Of a stretch of 64,000 nt of DNA, positions 1 to 12,031 are shown in pieces (within the stretch, counting starts at the first letter, position 1; every line of letters begins with the position of its first letter). The notes beneath the pieces were generated by a model, which ran no database searches, was not told the origin of the DNA, and saw only the letters and a program-made list of their open reading frames with translations. Source of the stretch: Echinostoma caproni (lineage: Eukaryota; Platyhelminthes; Trematoda; Plagiorchiida; Echinostomatidae); contig UZAN01039701.1 of the NCBI GenBank assembly GCA_900618425.1, forward strand, positions 8,781 to 72,780, in the 5' to 3' direction. The position numbers and the translations under genes were made by a program.

Positions 1-340
1 TACTGTTTTTTTAAAATTTCTGCTCGAAGTTAAAGGACAATTATGATTTTTCTTTTGTCTGAATATAACATCAACACCCATTGTGAGAATACACAAAGTA
101 GCGAACAAGCTGGATTGTGGTGATTCTTGTATAGGCCAATACATCACAATTTATATCAAACTATTGAGAAGGGGGGATCAATCAAGACATGTTGGAAAAG
201 AGATAATCAACATTCCAGTTCCATGACCGGATGTTGCTCACAATTTGATCCTCACACATGCGCACTGGTTCGGGTCATTAGGGGTGGGTGGGGAGATGGC
301 TGTGTCGTGTGTGTTGTTGGTCATGGAAGACCTAGTGTTC
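1..340. other. No gene recognised (window edge)
   Basis: Low-complexity AT-rich DNA followed by a G-rich patch near 240-320. The short open frames here have no recognisable domain. It borders the 3' end of PLE-1 and may include its untranslated tail, but I see no clear element boundary. Confidence 0.4.
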
Positions 341-2240
341 TTACGAATTGTTTTTGGGAGCATAGGAGGGGGAATTATGTAGGTGGATCCCAATCGCTTC
401 CGCTATAGCCAAAATGCGACTCCTAATCATCTTAGATCGGCGGATGCGAACCAAGTTGAGGGGTCGAAACGCCTCGGCCTGATTTGATTCCACTAGGTGT
501 GAAACGATTGAGCTTTTAGTGGTCCTAATTACTCTACTGTTCAGCCAGGCCGGGTGGTGCTCACGGACTCGTGCAGATAAACGTCTGCTCGAGCGGCCAA
601 TGGACCTTGCCCCAAAGGAACAGGTAAATAAGTACACACAGAAAGAGACGGCAGAAAAAGGTAATTTATCTTTGAGTTGAAAGCACAGAAGTGGTGTAGA
701 GTTGAACATGATACGCAGTTTTGCTGCCGAGAGTGTTTTTCTACAACTGTACTGAGCTTACGTGTCACCAGATCGGCAGTCATGTCGCTCTTGAAAGGTA
801 GCGATATGTGAACCGGTTTCTTCTCGGTAGCAATGGTCTTATTTGGCAGCCGGTGACGACCCAAAATGTTGTCCACAAATCGTACGGGGTATCCGTTTTG
901 AAGGAAAACATCTCTAATAAACCTCAATTCTGTATCAATGGTATCGTCCGTACATATTCTCCGCACTCTGGTAGCGAGGCAATGAATCAAGTTTCTTTTC
1001 CGTTCCAAAGGCACATAGCTTTTGAAATTGATATACTGATTGTTCCACGATGGCTTCCTGTGGATGGCGCGTTGGATAGTTTCGTCTGATCGACGGCTTA
1101 GTAGAACGTCCAGAAAAGCAAGCTGCTCATTTGCTTCGTTCTCTAGAGTAAACTTGATGTTTGGATGAGCTGAATTAAATACTTTCAAGAGTCTTGACAG
1201 ATGCACACTATCATTGACAAAGCACAAAATGTCATCCACATAGCGCTTGTAAAATGTGCAACGATCAATTGTTCGGTTTAGGATGTTATTCTCCAGCTCT
1301 GCATGAAGATATCAACGAACACTGGACCCATAGGAGATCCCATTGCTACTCCATCTATTTGACGATATACTGCGTCATTGAAGTTGAATTGTACGTTGTG
1401 TATGCGAAAGTATAGTAATTGTTTGAGATCACCGACTGGTATTCCAATTTCACAATTATTCTTTTGTATGTGGTCACATATGTATTCAATAGTTTCATCA
1501 ATGGGAACGTTTGTGAAGATTGAACTGACGTCGAGTGATATCATGCGTATTCCGGTTATGTTCATGTCTGTAATCATAGCCTTTAAATTGTAGAAATCCT
1601 TTAATGTGTGATTGGCGAGTTGTGCTCGCACGGCTTCCACGATCGCTACCAGCCACTTAGCCAAGACATGGTTAGGGGAGTTACACAAGTCTAGAATCGG
1701 TCGGAGAGGCACTCTGTTTTTATATATCTTTGGTAATCCATAAAGCCTCGGTATCGCCGTTCCAGTTGGTCGGATTTTCTGAAATTTGACAGTGTCTATT
1801 ACGTCCCTCTGTTTGAGACACCGGAGCGTTTTCGACAGTGACTTTTCTATTTATTCTGTTTTATCTTTCTCCCCGGTTATTTTCTGAAATTTTCTGGTGT
1901 CGCTGAGTATGCTGTTTATTTTGTTGATATAGTCTGATCGATTTAAAAGGACTATTCCGGTGCCTTCATCTGGTCTCGAAAGAATAACATCTCGGTTTTC
2001 CTTCAACTTCTTTAACCGTTCCCGATGTTTTGCGTTTACAAACTCTGTTGTCGATGGTTTACTGCCCAAGAGTTTAGATTAGGTGTTGACTAGAGTAGAT
2101 CTCAGCTCTTCTACATCTGCTTAGTTGTTTTGTTGACTTCGTTCACTACTTGCATCCAATTTGTGCAAAATATCCCTTTTATTGTTCCAGAAAGCGCTTT
2201 TGTTTCTTCTCTTTGGAAACACAGCTTTTTGATTTTGCAG
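341..2240 (-). pseudogene. PLE-1: degenerate Penelope-like retroelement (RT + GIY-YIG)
   Basis: Remains of a Penelope-like element read right to left. Near 2069-1851 the frame carries the conserved stretch RPDEGTGIVLLNRSDY that precedes the reverse transcriptase. At 1735-1278 come GLPKIYK, PLRPILDL, SLDVSSIFTNVPI and GVAMGSPMGP, then a one-base frameshift near 1275. At 1239 the catalytic YVDD box resumes, followed by NFKSYVPLERKRN. A second frame change near 710-690 leads into the GIY-YIG endonuclease (IGRSSRRLSARVREHH, about 640-560) and the C-terminal ILAIAEAIGI motif near 400. Between 2070 and 2240 the N-terminal part is recognisable only in pieces interrupted by stops. In this family the RT copies RNA at a nick made by the GIY-YIG domain. 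At least two frameshifts and several stops make this copy inactive. No flanking inverted repeats are evident, unlike PLE-2 and PLE-3. Confidence 0.88.
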
Positions 2241-2950
2241 GATAATGTTGCTATGATAAATACCCTCTACCAAAAGAGAGAACAATGAACCAAGATGACA
2301 AGACGGGATCTTGGTAAACCTGCGGAATCGATTCAGGATAATGCATGTGTTTCTTCACTTGTGGAGAAAAAACCTGACACCTAACAAGTTCTGTGAATTG
2401 TAGTTTACTTACGTTTGCTCTTATCGGTTGAGGCGAATGAAGCTTAGAGAAGTATTTGAACTATGTTTCGGCAAAATGCTTTTCCAACAGTTATATTAAA
2501 ACCTGGGTAGAAACGTTTGAACATCTCTTTAGGAATACATCGTTCGTATAATGATTTGTATTAGACATCGTTCAAACTTTACCTCCACACAAATTCAACA
2601 ACTCCTACAATGCCCTAGACTCAAGATTTGTTCTCATTGGAGCTCATCAGTAATATATACTTCATTGTTCAGCAGGAATATGAATTATAGAATAATATTA
2701 TGAAAGACTTGGGTATTCCTACTGTAAATATACACTATTAATGAACTCTAATGAAAGCGAAACTCGATTCTGTGGTGTTAACTGAGTTTAAGGTTAACTG
2801 GATAAAATGAGATTTGCGCATAAAGATAGCATCAGACCGATAAACATTTAAAACCAATAACACTTATTCCACATCACTGCTTTCAAGAAATGGTCAGCTA
2901 AATGCGATTTGAAGCAGTAGCTTATTTAGGGGGGCTTGTGTATTATGCAG
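2241..2950. other. Intergenic, no gene seen
   Basis: AT-rich spacer between PLE-1 and the CR1-like LINE, with no supported coding sequence. Bases around 2291-2328 resemble 58943-58980 (shared GATCTTGG and flanking bases in the same order), suggesting a dispersed repeat. Confidence 0.4.
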
Positions 2951-4650
2951 GACCGACAACAGCTCCGAACTCACTAGAAAAACTGACAGGAGTTGGACTC
3001 CGGGAAACGCATTCCGAGTTATTATACCGCTAATGTCATCCCAAAAGGCCGCTCAACTTCTGGCCATTCACCGGTGCTCTTAGGACATTTCTCACAGTGG
3101 GGTCTTTTACGGTCGCTCTTTTGGAACCGTCTTCAAAGCATTTCGTGTTGTGACCCTTCAAATTCAAGTTATTGAATAACATGCTGGAAACATGATCCGA
3201 AGAGTGCTCATGGCCTATGAATAATAGAAACAAAATTTCAATCCATTTGCTTGGGTTTAAAGCAAAGTTAACACCATCGGACCATTCAGAAATGGCACTT
3301 ATGGCTGATTGAAAGGTTGTTTTTAGATACACCACGAACTACCATGTCATCGGCATATTTGAATGTGGAAACAGATGAGGTGATTGGTAAGTTTTGGATG
3401 TAAAAGGAGAACAGAAACGGGGATAACATTGCTCCCTACAATACAACTTGGTTTAAATTGACAGTGAAACACCTTGTACCATTGAGACAAGCAAATTGGC
3501 GTTGATTGGTAAAATAATCGTGCATCCAATCTAAAAGATGTGACGGGATATTATGTTTCTGTCAACATAGTTAAATGCGTTTGTGTAGTCCAAAAAGAAA
3601 ACGAAATAACTTCGTGCTTTTGGTCTATAGAATGCTTACAACAAGCCACTGCACCCATAATGCAGCGACTTTTACAATAACCGAACTGATTGGAATGATA
3701 AAAACCAAGGGAAGAGGGTAGATACTCAATAGTAATTCACTCAAAAGTGTTAAGAAACACTGAAGATGAAGCGATAGACCGAAATTTACCCTATTTATTT
3801 TTAGGTACTGGAGTGATGTGAACATCACGCCATGTGTCAACCAGTCTACTTTTTAACAGACATGTATCAAAGATGAATGAAACAATTTGTACGGGGTGCT
3901 TAGCACATGTTTTTAGGACTACTGGGGACAACTCATCAGGATCGGAGGATTTATTCCTGTTGATTGCATTCAACCCCTTTAAAACTTGCTCTGTTGTGAT
4001 CGTCGCAGGATGATGAAGATCAAGTGACGTAGTACTTGGTCTCTTTAATGTTTGCGCAACACTGTTTACTGAAACAAAGGGTCTATGGAGATCATTGATG
4101 TCACGTGAGACTGCAGGAGGTAAAGGTGAATGACCATAGAGCAACTTCAGTCCGTTCCATAGGTGACGGCAGAATTTGTCACCCAACACGGTGTCAACAT
4201 ATAATTGATTTAAATGGGCTATCTCTCTTCTGATATAAAAGTTGATAGATATGACAATCAGCTTATCTTGTGAGCGATATGCCTTCTCTGTCAGCCTACA
4301 TAACCATTTGAGTCCTCCAGCAGAGATGGAGCGGTTGAAAAGTAGGTGGATTCTAACTTTTTGACAGTACTCATCATAACAAACTTGAAATAATTGGTGA
4401 GCTTTTCACAGAAGACTGAAATATCGGGATCGGAAATTAGTTGTAAGTCAATACAAGCAACCATGGATTCTAATTTCATCAAACTGCGCTGATGATGTTC
4501 TATCATACATATCTTACGTGCATTGATTTTCGTAAGGATTCGCTGATTGCATCCACCATATATCGTAGGTAACATTTTAATTAGATTGATCAAAATTGCC
4601 TACTGGTGCATGTTTGAAGGCACAATCAATAGGAACGTCAGTGCTCAACC
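2950..4650 (-). pseudogene. Degenerate CR1-like LINE reverse transcriptase
   Basis: A non-LTR retrotransposon fragment read right to left. The frame at 4189-3791 shows the start of a LINE RT: a linker, then NRNKSSDPDELSPVVLK and WRDVHITPVPK, matching the usual 'NK(S/A)xGPDxLxPxxLK' and 'WKxAxITPxxK' blocks. Downstream, about 3430-3345, a different frame gives GAMLSPFLFSFY followed by KYADDMVV, the catalytic YADD box. The residue before GAMLSP is a TAG where the family normally has CAG (Gln). The frame shifts again just after YADD, and the frame at 3335-3036 continues with SEWSDGVNFALNPSKW. The piece at 4593-4291 is probably the endonuclease-RT linker but has no clear motif. The stops and frameshifts make it a dead copy. 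The clade is my reading from motif style; Jockey or a related clade is possible. Confidence 0.8.
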
Positions 4651-7600
4651 AAGCGGAATCAAACGAGAAAATAAACCTTTGTTTGGAAAGAATAATAATA
4701 GATGGTACGGATAAACAACGGCAAATTGAAAGAGAGAGGAGAGATGGCCACTCACAAAGCCTGTATTAATTATCAAAATGTTGTTATCCTAATCACCTAA
4801 GGTGATTCAGCCGCCTTAACGGGTTCGCCGTGGAGGGGATTCCAAGCAACCTGCAGAACAGGGAAAATACAAAAGCTATCATGAAACCAAAAGGTCTAGG
4901 GAGAAATGCATATGATTCATTCAGTTCAAAATAGCCGCACCCGCGCCCTCACTACAACTCATTTGGTAAGAGACCTTTATTTAGAGTCAAAAGCTAATAA
5001 ACTGTCTCCCTTCGTTTCTGTTAAACTGAAAGAATTGACCATCTCCGAAGTGGACATCTGAACAGAGAAATTGTCTATTGTGGTCAGCCCGCTTGTCAGC
5101 TTATTGCCAGCGCAGCAAGATTGACCACTGAGCAGATAAACTGAGGACTGTGCGTAAAGGTGAAGCCTGAAAAAGGCTGGTCTTAAGCAATAGCACTTAA
5201 TCAGAACACCAAAACCAACTCTGCGTTAAATGCAAATCAGTAAAATGCTTTGGTTCCTTCAGGTAAACCAAGACATATATAACGGTAAAACAGGAATGGA
5301 AAAACAAGCGTCAGGTAGGAAGAACCGAAGTAAGTAATGTTGACATAAGCTTTTCGGTTGTATAAGCCTCAAACTTTGATTGAAGCCTAATTTGTTCCCC
5401 CTCCCCACTATCACTAGTAAAATTACCAATACTACTACCATCACTACTATAGCGATAACCATCGCTTCTATCACCGCCAAAATTCCAGTAGAGCAATACA
5501 GCCAGCGGACAAAACACTGCACGATTTAACTCACGACATATTGTTCCGCTGACCGGAGTAGTCGCCACAGATTTCAAATAGGAACATATGGCCGTAAGCA
5601 TTTTGTCAACTCGTTCATCTGTTTCGTAAGTCATGTACACTACCATATGTCACATTTGCCTGCGTTGAAAATGCCGGAAATCTGGACCAAGAAATATGCA
5701 GCAGAACACACAAAAACATTTCGGAAGTTTGAATTAGCATTTGCAGTATTTCCAAGAATGTCCATCAATGTAAGAAGCGACAGTCGCCAGTGATTATACT
5801 TATAATTATAAGCTAAGGAAGTTCGATTGTAGAAGCTGGGAAAATTCTGTATTGATCATGCTGAATCTATTACAGTTGGATCAGAATAAAGTTGAAAGTG
5901 AATAGTTTTATAATAATTAATAAGCCTAATAATAATAACTCATTAATAATAAAATTAATAAACAGAGATTCACTGATTTTCGTTGATGAGAACGAGTAGC
6001 TACGATACTGACTCATGATGAAATGACAAAATCTGGACCACTTATTGCTGCACCTAGATTATCCAAGCATCTGACTTCATCGAGGGACAAAAATTATATT
6101 TACTTTAAAAACGCCCTAAACTGCGTCAGAGGGCACGCCAGTTTACGGTGACAATGTTTTTTTGACAGACTAGTTCTGGAGAGTTCAAAACAGGGTGCGA
6201 AAAATACTTCTGTTATATCCTGTTCCGCTCCAAAATGAAGGTATCTGAGAAATGAATAGAGTTGCCATTCGCTTGTGTTAATCGACAGTAGCAGAGGTAA
6301 TTGTGTTGACGGAGGAGTTATATATCATGTGGTATTGTCGTATAGCAAGATGCTGGAAGTCAACCAGGAGTACCGAAGTTAGTGACTTGTTGGATTGAAA
6401 ATCCACACCTCCGAGGTTTGAATCCTATTGGATATGCTCTGCTCAGGACCTTCAATCCGATAAATGAAACCATTGTACAGCGCTTCAGAGGCTATTTATC
6501 ATTGACCCCTTTAGTCTGCATTTTGAGTTCATTTAAACAAATAATGTGACTATAGTGTTCAGAAGCATATTAGAACACTGAGATGTTATATTCCATTTGA
6601 ACTTTCATTCCAATCTTTTTACTGTCTCGATTACGAAGAAACGGAAGCTAAATTATTCGACGTTTTACATAACCATGGTCAATGTTTTAGAGGTAACCGG
6701 CCACTTTTTCTCAAACGATTTTGACATAGGATAAAGAATTATGTATGCTGTATATAATAATTTGTCTCGACAGAGATCTACTTGTTATACATTGACGTGA
6801 TTCATGTTTTCTGGTGAAAAACACTTTTGTCTAGATTTCACTTGGCGCAAGCAAATCAATTTCGAATACGCGATACCCAAATATCCAGCAAACTGTCTAA
6901 GTTTCCATCCATTAATTTACCTCTTCCATACACCAAATCTGGTAAAACTTACTCTTTTCATTGCTGTGAAGCTGTTTGCTACTACTTTGCTACCACTACA
7001 AAAGGTAACTAAGGTTTCCTTTTGTAGCAGGGAATTTTCATTTTTGTATGTAAATCTACTAACGCAGTTTCGAATTGTTTTCGAAATTAAAGTACCCAGT
7101 TGAAGGAGACTCCGTTTTTAAGGATAGGGATGATGAACTTTCCACGGAAGTTAAATGAATGTACTGTGAATGCTGTTTTGCAGTGATAAATTTACTTGGA
7201 AAAGTTTAAGCAAATTCATTTCAATATGTTCGTTTGGCTTATTTTAGAGTGTCTGATTCGATTCGTTCAACTCTTTGTTCGCAACTTCACAATAATTTTG
7301 TTCTTCTTTAATATTGTGATCTCAATTGAAAGCTTATTTCTCGAGCAGATAACAGTAGACAAAATCAGATGGGACTGAGCTGAAACCGCTATACATAACC
7401 TTGAGAATCCTTCGCGATACTGGATTTTCTTCTTATTTACCGTAGACTTATTTTGATGACCTTACATTCATCTAACATATGGAAGTTGTCATAGATGCCG
7501 GGCGCAGGTTTGGGGGTCAAATAGTCTAAAATGACACGCCATAGCTTTCTGATAGTTTGCAACATTTGAAAACGTTTTCCGGTCCATACGAAATGCACTC

Positions 7601-10600
7601 TAATTATTTCTTTTTAAAAGGCTTCCAGTCTCAACGTCTACTCAATCTGAACCATCCATCATTGATTTTTTAATAATGCTCAGAAAGATACTTGCAAATA
7701 CCCAAGACCTATTAGAGGAAAAGATTTCATATCTAAGCCTTTACTTTACAAGTAGAGACCACTTGACGTATGACGTATAAAGAATTTTCTTTTTGTTTGC
7801 CACTCTTGACCTTCCCATATAATTTGTTTCGATTTACTCAGAACGGTTTCAGTGACTACGCGTTGAGATAAAGGTATTATTTACCATGTTTCTATTACAT
7901 CTACGAAGAACCGAATCAAAACGTCATATGAATTTTAAATGTGTACAGATTAAAATTTTATACGGATGAGACTCTTTTTATTCATCCATATTCATTTTAA
8001 GGTAAAATACTTGGCTATTATTTCTCTCCTCTTTTATCGCAGAAAATGAATCCGAGATATTCTTTTAATTCATGGACATTAAATTCACGAGAAAAGAAGA
8101 TGGATCTCTCACCAGGTTCACATTCCACAAACCAAATTGGACCAAACAATATACAAACTTCAGAAGCTGTTGTCCAATACAATATAAATCAGCCCGGGTA
8201 AAGGGTTTATTTTATAGAGCAATGAACATTTGTTCTAAATAAAACTTCAGAGTAATCTATAGCTGATTTCCTGTTCTTAGTACGGTAATTAATAATCCCC
8301 GAGTTTCATCGCCAAGTATGGCAACAACTAGACTTTGTTGCTGGTCTTGTACTGTTAAGGTGGGGCTGCTGCCGTGGTTCCGAATAATAACCATGTTCTC
8401 CCGCCGCTTTCCAGTTTTCGAACTGAGTGTGATTGGCCTTCGCAGTGATTTTGTCTAATAGAGTGTTTTTGGTATTTAAAGCTTTGTCATTGTTCTGACC
8501 GAGCATTCACATAAATGAAGAGCTAACGTGAAACAGTTGAATTACACCTGTTCTGCAATGATGCTTGTTCTCTCTATTGCGAACTTCCCAAAGAGCAACT
8601 GGATGTATGAAATTTCTTCCTCTGTATAGTGAAATACTCTTTGATTGAACGATGGGATTTGTTTAGTTTCTCACAAACCAAACTAAACTCAGATCTCTAA
8701 GTGTGAATGGAATTTCTGTTTTAACATTATCCACGAACCGTGTAGCCTATTGCAAACATAGATCTGTTTCCTCCCAGGTCCCGTTTGCATAATTTATTGA
8801 ATGTTCTCTACATCCCAGTGAATTGTTCAGTTCCGTACATCTAACCAAAATGGAAGTGTAGTAGTTTCTGGTAGAACAAACAGCGGGGCAGATTATTTCT
8901 TTGGAAAGGATTGTTTCTGAATTATGATTGGCCTATAGACAGAAGCCATTTGCGTAGTGTAAGAACGGATTATGAAAATTCTGCGCCATCAAATACCAAC
9001 TGATAATGAACTAAATTGCCTAACATTATGAATGAAACGGGATAGAACAAGGATTGTGAACAATACGGAAAGGTTATTTGTATTTGGTCAAGTAATTCTT
9101 CTTCTCATTAAACACCCAAGACCGTGGGGAAGTCAGTCCACTGTTGTTGTATTTTCTACCAGTTGTTTTCTATTATTATTTCTATTATTATTATTCAGTA
9201 TTTTTTATAATAAACGGAACAAGTGCTTGAACTGGTCGGTTCATTGCGGACATTCAAATTCTTTCCCGGGCAGATAGAATTTGGAAACTATTTTTCAGTA
9301 GTTTTAACACAACGGATACCTTGAAAACCAACAGGGTTCAAACAGAACAGAAGTCTGCATTTCAGAAAATGTGTAAGACAGGTATCCTATACCAATGTGC
9401 ATGAACCCTTTAGTGCATCGGGGGACAGCAAAATCAAATTGCAAACGCTAATGAGCTATTGTTCATTTTTTCTTTCGTTTGGAATTCAGCTCTTCTTAGA
9501 TGGAAATCTTTTTTGAGCAACTACGCGAAACAGTGGTGCTTGCTTGGAACAGTCCAGAGGCTGATCAACACAGCATCATCGTTCCAAGCTTTTGTTTTTC
9601 ACAACTAAAAGAAGAACACTGGAAATAAAAATAACTTGGTAGCTGCATTCTTTGAACGATAGTCAAAAAACAATGTGGGGCAGCGTATAATTTTAGTTCG
9701 AATGGACAGCTATGCGCACAGAAGTAAACTTAAACAGTCGAGTAAAACAACTAAATGGCATTCTGTATTGTCTTTCCAAATACATTTTACTACGGTAAGA
9801 TAAAAACTAGGCTCTCAAAATAAAAATGCATGCAACCCAAATTAGAATTAGGAGGCGCTGGATTGTACAGAGATGCGGGACGAACAAAGGCAGTTAGAAC
9901 GCGTTGATGTCCGCATAGGAGAAAGGCCAAGATTTTATTAATCTTTTTATGATATCTACTTTGGTTGCGATAACCAATGGGATGAAAACAAACCGTAATA
10001 GGAATCAAATGTGTTAGAATCAAAGGTTGAATGTCCGAATACCACACACCTGTGTTATTCATCTCATCTAACTGTCATGCTTACAACACATCAGATGCAA
10101 CTATTCGGTGAAACGGGGATAGATGCTTTACCTGAAAAGACTGAACTACCCTGGAAACCAAAGGACATCAATCAGAACTAAACACAAACTAACCATGATA
10201 TCGGTGGTTTTAAATTTGGTTAGCTGAAAGTTATATATTTTTAGTTTCAAAAATGTTATTCATACTTTTTTCCTCTATAAGTTTCCCTCTATATATAAAA
10301 TTGATGTAGTCAGTTAAATAACCAAAGCAGAGAAAGTGAACGAATACCTCATATTCATTTGACAGAGTTTAGAAGACCTTATTGGCAAAAGTTTGATCTA
10401 AGTTACCAACCGCATTGCAGTTGAAATGCTTTCGAATGGCGAAAGAGGTTACAAACGGATAAAATTGATCATTCCTCTGGGCATGATGACGAATCATTAT
10501 TGACGATGGGCATGCAGTACGCATTCCGATCTAGACTGCGTAAAAATCAATAACAACCTGAGTATAAAATAGAACTGTGAAGAGTAAATTAGAACGCACT

Positions 10601-10822
10601 TCTGTTTAAGAGAATTTCTTTCTAAAAGCACGCACTTTGATAATTTGTGAAAAAATATGTGCGTAGACGCTCAGGAATATTTATGATCCACCGTACAACG
10701 AGCAACAGTGGTTAATGATCTTTGTTTCACTTGACTTCTCATTCGAACCGCAAAAATTAAATTAATTTTGGCAGTGAGTGGTTTCAATGGCACTTACATA
10801 ACATACTTTCATTACATATTAC
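4651..10822. other. Intergenic or intronic DNA, no gene recognised
   Basis: About 6 kb with only short ORFs typical of random AT-rich sequence. Simple AT-rich tracts lie near 5910-5962, and one tRNA-like patch near 6340-6430 is listed separately. I see no RT, transposase or conserved protein motif on either strand. Confidence 0.4.
6340..6430 (+). repeat. Possible tRNA-derived SINE head
   Basis: Near 6419 there is a B-box-like GGTTTGAATCC preceded by about 70 bases that could hold a decayed A box. This resembles the tRNA-like heads seen elsewhere in the window, but no cloverleaf can be drawn with confidence. Confidence 0.3.
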
Positions 10823-10838
10823 AATATATATATATATA
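10823..10838. repeat. (AT)n microsatellite
   Basis: Short alternating TA tract in AT-rich intergenic DNA. Confidence 0.9.
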
Positions 10839-11749
10839 CTAGAGTTTATAGTGACCAAATTTAAATGAAATAAAAAAACAAATGTGACCGAGGGGAAATG
10901 AATAAACAAAGATGTTTTCAATCGGTAGACTGGGGCTTGACCTCAGATAAACAACTAAAATGGCCATATTGGCCATAGCGCAACAGCCTTGGTAGATATT
11001 GGGATCTCATTGGTGCGGCCGTTGTCATGATCAACAAAAGTTCATCCAAATTGCGTCAAACAACAATTTGTGCCGCTCAGAATTTGTTGCTTTTGAAATT
11101 CATCCTACCTGAGTACTACAGGGGTGCGATGTCGGCACTGGTTTCTATGGAAAAAAAACACCAATGAAGTGTGTCATGAGTACATGCCTGGCATAGAATC
11201 TCCCCACACGGTGGAGGTACCATGAGGATAAGCTTCTTGCACCTGTTAATACGTAGTGAATTCTATAGAAACGGATCATGGTGCGTTCGAAGTCCGATAA
11301 AAGGACCATACTTGATAATACTGTATTTTTATTTTACTGCACCATTTTTAACTATTAATCATGCGCATTTCCTCAGACACCTAATATTTTTTACGTGTTG
11401 CAACAATTTTGGTCCTCAGTCAATTTCCTTATATCGAATGAACAAAACACCTCGAAACAAAGATCAAATGTCTCATTATTGCAACAACTTTTTTGATGTT
11501 ATATGTGAAAAACAAGTGAAAGATTTACAGGATCGGTTAACTTTTTTCCTTCTGTGAATCAGGACTTGATAGCGGTGATAGCATAGGAATCATTCGCTTT
11601 ACATTCTTTGTTCAAAATAAACTATCAGCAGAAATTTTTAACAAATCTTCATGTTGCACAAAAGACTTGTTTTTAGTGCTTTATCTTCAGCAGATAACAA
11701 CTTAGACAGTATAAATCGGAGTAACAAATGGATAGCAAATACCAGAAAC
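10839..11749. other. Intergenic, no gene recognised
   Basis: Sequence upstream of the PLE-2 insertion. A 111-codon open frame at 11222-11557 on the plus strand shows no domain and has AT-rich composition like its surroundings, so it is not called as a gene. Confidence 0.4.
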
Positions 11750-11759
11750 AACCAAATAA
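11750..11759 (+). repeat. Left copy of likely PLE-2 target-site duplication
   Basis: AACCAAATAA lies just outside the left inverted repeat. The same ten bases recur at 14318-14327, about 20 bases beyond the right repeat, in direct orientation, as expected for a target-site duplication. Confidence 0.55.
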
Positions 11760-11762
11760 ACT

Positions 11763-11896
11763 TTGAGAAAACGAGTCGGTGAGCGAACAATTGTTTTCGG
11801 ATATTCCTACTTATGCTCTTACATATCATATGGTGGAAAAAATTCTTACATAATCATAGCCATTGGCTCATTTTAAAGTCAATATTCGGGGGTGGA
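11763..11896 (+). repeat. PLE-2 left terminal inverted repeat (134 bp)
   Basis: This block is the reverse complement of 14165-14298 with only a couple of substitutions by eye, for example near 11840 and 11887. It starts TTGAGAAAACGAG and ends GGGGGTGGA. It holds an ATG on the plus strand (11863) that mirrors the start codon of the PLE-2 ORF in the right copy. Penelope elements are known to carry terminal repeats in direct or inverted arrangement. Confidence 0.9.
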
Positions 11897-12031
11897 GAGT
11901 AATGGGAGTGTGTATGTGTGTGTGTGTAGGAATGTTTAACGTGTTAGTTGATGTGACCTTTCCTCACTTGGGTCAAGTGACACGTCATGTTCTGTCTTGG
12001 TTTTCACACACGGCCAAGGCAATTGGAGCGC

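Noticed and set aside
127..408. Open frame next to PLE-1 on the plus strand
   Set aside because: It overlaps the PLE-1 tail and low-complexity G-rich sequence. It has no domain.
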